Both the position numbers and the translations under genes were made by a program. Shown here one piece after another: positions 58,216 to 64,000 of a DNA stretch of 64,000 nucleotides. The DNA is from Phymorhynchus buccinoides (lineage: Eukaryota; Mollusca; Gastropoda; Neogastropoda; Raphitomidae), in assembly GCA_017654935.2 (NCBI GenBank), contig CM065710.1, forward strand, positions 24,994,582 to 25,058,581. The letters run 5' to 3'. Positions within the stretch are counted from its first letter, which is position 1. Every line of letters starts with the position of its first letter. The notes below the pieces were generated by a model. That model was given only the letters and a program-made list of their open reading frames with translations. It ran no database searches and was not told the DNA's origin.

Positions 58216-58515
58216 CTGCAAACCCACAGGTTTAGAATTCAGGGGCGGATCTTCTGGTGTGTATGTGGGGGGGGGGGGGGGGGGTTCCGGAACCCCACCC
58301 CACCCCCTCTACCCCAAGATGTACTTTGTACAAGGGTGAAAAGTAAGAAAATGACTCGATTTTTGCCTCTTTACTCACAGACACAATTGTGCGAGTATGT
58401 GTCTGTGAGTGTGAGTGCCCGTGTGTGTCTGTGTATGTGAGTGCGCGTGTGTGTTTGTGTATGTGAGTGCCCGTGTGTGTCTACGTCTGTGTAAAAAAAC
58501 TATGTGAGTGCGCGC

Positions 58516-58568
<53 letters not shown>

Positions 58569-58780
58569 CGCGTGCGTGTGCGTGCGTGCGCGCGTGTTTG
58601 TACAAGTGTATGTTTGTGTGTGAGTGCATTTCAGTGGGAAATGTGTTTTCTGTGTGTTTGATGAGAAATGTGTGTGGGTCTGTGTATGTCTGTGTGCAAG
58701 AACGTTTTCACTCGCGTGAGTGCACGTGTGTGTCTGTTGTGTGTGTCTGTGTGCGTGTGTGTATGTCTGAGTGTTTCAAT
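58216..58780. repeat. GT/GC-rich simple sequence
   Basis: TGTGTGAGTGCG-type repeats with (GC)n and (GT)n cores at 58509-58600, and a G-run at 58267-58284. The open frames are repeat-derived. Confidence 0.85.
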
Positions 58781-58784
58781 GCTG

Positions 58785-58850
58785 ATTGTAAAGCGCTATG
58801 TAAGTGTCCGGTTTTCTTGAATTATTATTATTATATTATTATTAACTTCA
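58785..58850 (+). repeat. L2-type LINE 3' tail, plus strand
   Basis: GTAAAGCGCTATGTAAGTGT, then TTGAATTATTATTATTATAT, typical of L2/CR1 3' ends. Confidence 0.55.
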
Positions 58851-58906
58851 AATCACTAAATTGCAACAAAATGTCCGGGGACTTCGCAACAGGATATGGC
58901 TTCATT

Positions 58907-60296
58907 AAAAGCAGCCTCACACTATCCAACCCTTTTCAGTTTGGAAGAACATTAATTCATCTTTGAACTCTATTCAACAAATTGCGGCCGTGTGCCGTCT
59001 TCACTATCAGAAAGCACTGGCTGTATTCCCACCACTGCCCTGAGCGAGTTGGGAGTAAATGGTGCAGTCGTCGCCAATGGCTCCCCCCCACCTGCGTGCG
59101 CATCTCGACCCTTCCAACGGAAGTGTCGCCATCTTAGTCAGATTTGTGTGTAAACAGCATCGATCTGGCATTTTTCAAACAAAGTTACTGACTAAGATGG
59201 CGGTCTCCCATAATATGGCACGCTCCTTGTGGCCGGATATGACGACACGTGGGTACCAGCCATTCCTTCCGACCTGGTTGGAAGGGTTTCTTCTTCTTCT
59301 TCTGCGTTCCAAAAATGCTGATGGCTGGTTGATCAAACCCGAATTTTGATGGTTTTGATGAAATGGGCGGTTTGTTGAAGGTCGTTTTCTGTCCCCCACA
59401 GCTTCTGTCTGCATGTCTGTCGAAACTGGCCATACAGTCGATCTGGGGCCGGCATAGTTCGGACAGTACTGTAGAATGTGTTCGGGGTCTTGGATACCCG
59501 TCCCACATGGGTATTCGTTTGTGTGGGATATCTTGAGGCAGTACAGATGAGAGTGCAGCTGGCAGTGGCCTGTTCGTAGGCGAAAGATGATGGTTTGCTG
59601 CCATCTCTCCAGGTTTGGGAGGCAGTCATTCTCAGGAGGGTTCCTTTGTTGTTTCCATTCCTGGCGGAACCTGCTCTTAATGAGAGTTTTGGCCTCAGGA
59701 TAGGAGATGCGGTGGTCTGATTGTCCCAGTCTGCTGCCTGCTTTGGAAAGTTTGTCTGCCCTTTCATTCTTGTCTATGTCGCAGTGAGATGGGATCCACT
59801 GAAGAGCGACGGTGCATTTTCGGGCGAGGGTGGAAAGGGATTTGTGCAGGTTTTTGGTGGTGGTGTCCTTTGCTGGTGTTTGGATGTTTTCCAGCACTGA
59901 TTTACAGTCAGTCAGGAGGACGACATGCTTTCCAGGGTTCTCTACAGTGCAGAGGGAGTTAGCCGCTTCCAGCAGGGCGATCTGTTCTGCTCGGAAGTTG
60001 GTGGACAGCTTGCCAGATGGGAGGGATTGGGAGGTGCGTCTTCCATCTGGAAATCGGATGTAGAAGCCACTGCCACCATTTCTCACTGCGTCCTCTGCAC
60101 TGCCGTCTGTGAATGCATGTGTCCATACAGAGGGGTTGTAGTCTCTGTCAAGCATTTCCTGTGTCAGGGTTAGATCCGACCCAAACATTTGCATTTGTGA
60201 TTTCTACTCACTCTGTCCACACTAAAAATGGAAAACTGTGGAAAGGTCACAACCACTTTCTTCCGATTTGGTTGGATAGTGTGAGGCGGCTTTATC
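58907..60296. mobile_element. TIR element split by an RNase H LINE
   Basis: TTAAAAGCAGCCTCACACTA continues with TCCAACC at 58907-58933. Its inverted partner GGTTGGATAGTGTGAGGCGG continues with CTTTA at 60271-60296 (24 of 27 bases alike). Removing the LINE (59292-60195) leaves an element of about 490 bp without an ORF. Confidence 0.6.
59292..60195 (-). pseudogene. LINE-E fragment: RNase H domain and 3' end
   Basis: An RNase H type I domain is complete: FTDGSAE (D30), FRAEQIALLEA (E70), LLTDCKSVLE (D96) and WIPSHCDIDKNERADKLSKA (H137, D147). A gag-knuckle-like CGTGIQDPEHILQYCP follows. It matches I/Jockey-related LINEs in which RNase H follows the RT. A frameshift near 59440 moves the reading to the frame that ends LWGTENDLQQTAHFIKTIKI-RV at 59333. 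The 3' UTR is only about 40 bp and ends in (GAA)n at 59292-59306. The RT is lost by 5' truncation at about 60195. Confidence 0.85.
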
Positions 60297-60364
60297 CCGA
60301 AACCTGCCTGTACAGCTCCCTGGGCTCCCGGCGAATGGCCCCTCATTACTATTCTTTTGGTTCG

Positions 60365-60712
60365 TGCCTTGCCCCCCGTGGGGATACCGGGGTGTCTTTT
60401 GCATAAATAGTTCCCCCACCTTCTGGAAGTTCTGTGCTTGTAACTTCCTCTAATCTGTCACTCTCTTTGACTCTGCCTTTTCCCTTTGCTTACTGTCATC
60501 TACTTACTATCTTTCTGCCTTACCCGGTCCATTCTCCTGCCTTTTTTTCACGAAACACTTTCAAAAAGATTTCCTCCGGCCGAAGTCGGACTTGCTGGGC
60601 CTAACTGTTTCTTAGTTAGGCGTATAACGGCAGCATGACGCATCTCCGCTCATAATTGACAGTAAACTGTCTGAGCGATCGAAGAAGAAGAAGAAGAAGA
60701 AGAAGAAGAAGA
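60365..60712 (+). repeat. Dispersed repeat family G, fullest copy
   Basis: From GCCTTGCCCCCCGTGGGGAT through TTCTGGAAGTTCTGTGCTTG, CTGTCACTCTCTTTGACTCT, CCGAAGTCGGACTTGCTGGG and CTGTCTGAGCGATCG to (GAA)n. About 345 bp. It ends in the same (GAA)n simple tail as LINE-E, a possible mobilising partner. Confidence 0.82.
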
Positions 60713-60794
60713 TTCGTGTCCATTCTCCTGCCTTGGAATAGACGATTTTCGGAAGAAAAAAACTAGGGGAAAGCACTTCATGAAACTTAACATT

Positions 60795-61055
60795 GTTCAA
60801 TCAATCAATCAATTATTTATTGTCCCCATTTAAAAAAAACAAGGAAATTTGTCTCGCAGTCAATATAAAAGAATACAGAATACAATGCAATACAATAAAT
60901 ACATACACATTAAAGGGCCCGCACACGTGAACACTCCCCACCCCCAACCACGGCAACACAGCGAAAGGCCAGTCACAATATAACTTGCCCATCACTGTGC
61001 CGCCATGGTGAAAGAGTGAAAAATGGCCACACGCAAAGACACCCCAACAAGTAAA

Positions 61056-61112
<57 letters not shown>

Positions 61113-61638
61113 AACACACACACACACACACACATAGGCAACTCATTTTCTCTTACATTTACACCCCCCCCCCCCCTCCTCACCCACCCCAACACCGTCC
61201 ACCTAACAGCCAATCAAAGAACCAACATTTTTACAGTTTAAACCTAAAGACAAATTTATAAAACATGAAAAACAATTCAATTTAAATAGAACACACAGAT
61301 ACACCCAAGCACACACACACACGCGCGGGTGTGCGTGCACGCACGCACACACTCATACACACACGCGCGCGCGCGCGCGCGCGCACACACGCACACGCAC
61401 GCGCACGCACGCACGCACACGCACACGCACACACACGCACACACACACACACACACACAGACACGCGCGGACGCACGCGCGCAGTTACAAAATTAGATAT
61501 TTGAGGGTAAAACAACAATATTAAAATAATTAAATAAAGCATAAATATGTTGTTGCAACATTAAAACATATACAGTATGTGTAAAATATCCAATCATTAT
61601 AATCATTGCCAAGCACACACTGACTCGTAAATTTCTTC

Positions 61639-61693
<55 letters not shown>

Positions 61694-61995
61694 TCTCTCT
61701 CTCTCTCACATACACACATACACACATCTACACACACTTACACACACACATGCGTGTGCGCACATACACACACTTACCTACACACATGCGCACACACACA
61801 GACACACACACGCGCGGGCACACATGCAAACAAACAAGTAAACACACACACGTACACACACATATACACGCGCGCGCGCGCGCGCAGGCACACACACACA
61901 CATACATTCTCTCTCTTTCTCTTTCTCGGTTTCAACTGCAGCGGACTAGGCAGTGTCAGGAGGTCAACCCAGCAGTCCTCAGGATGTCAATCCAG
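60795..61995 (-). mobile_element. LINE-F 3' UTR and tail
   Basis: On the minus strand the UTR ends TTTAAATGGGGACAATAAAT, then (TTGA)n at 60795-60812, a microsatellite-type LINE tail. The 1.2 kb UTR is swollen by CA, CG and CT microsatellites (61058-61134, 61310-61470, 61643-61707, 61725-61910) and by a fragment of the 55.7 kb MITE family (60915-61030). Confidence 0.65.
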
Positions 61996-64000
61996 CAGTC
62001 CTCAGGAAGCGTTGAAGAGGCGGACTGCTGACGGCAGGAAGGAGTTCCTCAGCCGGTTCGTCCTAGCCTTGAAGCTTCTCAGGTGATGGGAAGAGTCGCC
62101 ACGCCTGGACTCGCATGAAGCCAGGGCTCGTTGTAGAGGATGCTCAGGGTCGGAGCGGATTCTGTTCAGCTTCCTGACGGCAGCAGCAGGGTAGGAGGCA
62201 CTCAGCGATGTCAGGTCATCACCGATGACTGAGGCAGCACGGGTGGTGATCCTCTCCAGTCTGTCTGTGTCTGTCTTCTTGGCACTGCTGAAGTAGCACA
62301 GCCTGTTGAAGAGCATCACGCTTTCTATGGAAGACTGGTAGAAGAGGTGCAGGATCTTCTTGCTGACCCGAAACTGCCTGAGTTTCCTCAGAAAGAACAG
62401 TCGTTGGCTGGCCTTCTTGCACACAGCTTCGATGTTCAGGGACCAGTCCAACTTGGCGTCGATGATGGAGCCGAGGTATTTATAGGACTCGACGATGTCC
62501 ACAGGCTGTCCCTTGACGACGAGGGGATCTACGCTCTCTGATGACTTCCTGAAGTCCACGACCAGTTCTTTGGTTTTGGAGATGTTGAGGTGAAGGAAGT
62601 TTGTGTCACACCAGGACACCAGCTCATTAACAGCTCTCCGGTAGGAAGTGTCGTCTTTCTGGATGAGGCCCGACAGAGATGTGTCGTCCGCGAACTTGAT
62701 GAGAAGCTCACTGTCTCCCTCACTCCTGCAGTCCGCTGTGTAAATAGTGAAGAGAGCAGGGGACAGTACACACCCCTGTGGGGGTCCAGTGTTGGTGGTC
62801 ACAACCTCCGACAGCCTGCGGCCAACTCGAACTTGTTGAGTCCTTTGGATCAGAAAACTGAAGATCCAGCGCATGAGAACTGGACTGACCTGATATGACA
62901 GCAGTTTCTCTACCAAAAGATGGGGCTGAATAGTGTTGAAGGCACTACTAAAGTCCACAAACAGGATCCTAGCGTGAGCGCCTGGCTTGTCCAAGTGTGC
63001 AAGAAGACTGTGCAGGAGGGTCAGGATGGCGTCTTCAGTGTTCCTGTTCTTGGCGTATGCGAACTGAAGCGGGTCCTGGTGGGCCTGTCTTTCAGCCTTC
63101 AGCTTCTTCAGAATAAGCCTCTCCACACACTTGAACGGGGTGGATGTCAGCGCCACGGGTCGGTAGTCGTTCAGCTCCGACGGGGACCTCTTCTTGGCGA
63201 CTGGGACGATGATGGAGCTCTTCCAGATGCTTGGAACGATGCCCTCATCAAGAGACCGCTGGAAGATCTCGCAGAATACAGGCTGCATTCTTTGAGCAGT
63301 CTGCCACTGATGTTGTCTGGACCTGATGCCCCACGAACACTGACTCTCTTGAAGGCAGTCCGCACTTCCTCCAGACTGATGAGGACTGGCTGTGAAGGAC
63401 GACTCAGCACCTCTTCCACTGTTCCTCACGGAAGTCATGCTAGTCAAATCGGCCGTAGAAGATGCTCAAGTCGTCTGACAGTTTCTGCTCGTCATTTGTC
63501 TGAAGCGAAGATGGCTTTGGTCGGCAGCCAGTCATGGTGGTGATGTCTTTCCAATACTGCCTGGCGTTGTTTTCCTTGAAGTGGTTCTCCACTCTGCTTG
63601 TGAAGAGCCGTTTTCCTTCCGTGATCTTCCTTGACAGGGCGAGCTGGGCAGACTTCTCTTTCTTCTTGTCTCCCTCTGTGAATGCCTCCTGCCTCCTGTG
63701 CAACAGAGCCTTCAAACCAGAGTTGATCCATGGCTTGTCGTTAGCGTAGACCTTCAGTCTTTTAATCCAGCACAGAATCCACTCAGAAGCTGATGTACGA
63801 TGAAATCATATCGACAGTCACATCCAGGGACTGAGAGTCTGTCAACACAGACCAGTCTGTGCATTCAAAGCAACCGTTCAAGGCTTCCACTGAATCACTG
63901 GTCCAGATCTTCACCTCTCTGGTCGTGGGCTTTTGCTGCTTCAGTCTCTGTCGGTACCTTGGTACCAGCTGCACCATGTTGTGCGGAGACTTGCCCAGGC
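61996..64000 (-). pseudogene. LINE-F reverse transcriptase (partial at the right edge), frameshifted
   Basis: Reading leftward from the window edge: VQLVPRYRQRLKQQKPTTRE, GCFECTDWSVL and a stop after SSYISF (63781-63783), then YANDKPWINSGLKALLHRRQ (about 63700-63760), the linker to 63440, then VLISLEEVRTAFKRVSVRGA and SGPDNISGRLLKEC in another frame to about 63295. The main frame follows: DYRPVALTSTPFKCVERL, FVDFSSAFNTI, GPPQGCVLSPALF, FADDTSL (catalytic FADD at 252-255 of this frame), YKYLGSIIDAKLDW and the C-terminus RLRNSFLPSAVRLFNAS. At least two frameshifts and one stop make it inactive. The endonuclease lies beyond the edge. Resembles CR1/Rex1-type LINEs; the clade is uncertain. Confidence 0.85.

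Noticed and set aside
59175..59332. C-terminal extension of the RNase H protein
   Set aside because: This part of the 339-codon frame follows a frameshift and reads through the 3' UTR, the GAA tail and flanking DNA; the natural end is at 59333 in the other frame.

Overview
The window looks like nuclear DNA of an invertebrate animal, most likely a marine mollusc (gastropod). I infer this from the very high density of microsatellites and minisatellites, non-LTR retrotransposons of CR1/Jockey, L2, L1 and RNase H-bearing types, tRNA-derived SINEs, many small TIR elements, and a decayed receptor that resembles the relaxin-receptor/snail GRL101 group of LGR receptors. There is no operon-like layout. 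The species is not proven.

Layout. 0.7-8.5 kb: a dead Tc1-like transposase gene split by a 6.3 kb antisense LINE (endonuclease-RT ORF broken by one stop codon, with a 2A-like motif near its N-terminus) and by a short sense LINE tail. 9-18 kb: dispersed repeats, a tRNA-type SINE, an L2-type LINE tail, a decayed L1-type LINE, and a pair of about 400 bp TIR elements, one of which has an empty site preserved in a neighbouring tandem repeat. 19-21 kb: a LINE tail and the receptor pseudogene. 21.6-31 kb: minisatellites with 29, about 30, 103, about 164 and 80 bp units. 31-35 kb: a 2.4 kb pogo/mariner-like element inserted in the 80 bp array, and a nested stack of small elements. 36-48 kb: 44, 60 and 61 bp minisatellites, an AGT-rich array, and a TIR element with an ATGT target duplication. 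50-60 kb: a fold-back repeat, a Ginger-like DNA transposon, palindromic MITEs with CTCF-like termini, a CCAAT-rich array, and an RNase H LINE. 60.8-64 kb: the 3' half of another LINE, running off the right edge.

Host gene. The only plausible host gene lies on the minus strand from about 58.2 kb down to about 38.4 kb. Three well-delimited cysteine-rich (EB/EGF-like) exons, two or three short stalk-like exon candidates and a transmembrane exon share the same splice phase (1-1). This suggests a single-pass receptor-like protein whose introns have filled with the mobile and satellite DNA described here. Its signal-peptide, cytoplasmic and terminal exons were not found.

Most long open frames here are products of simple or tandem repeats whose unit contains no stop codon. 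They are not reported as genes.
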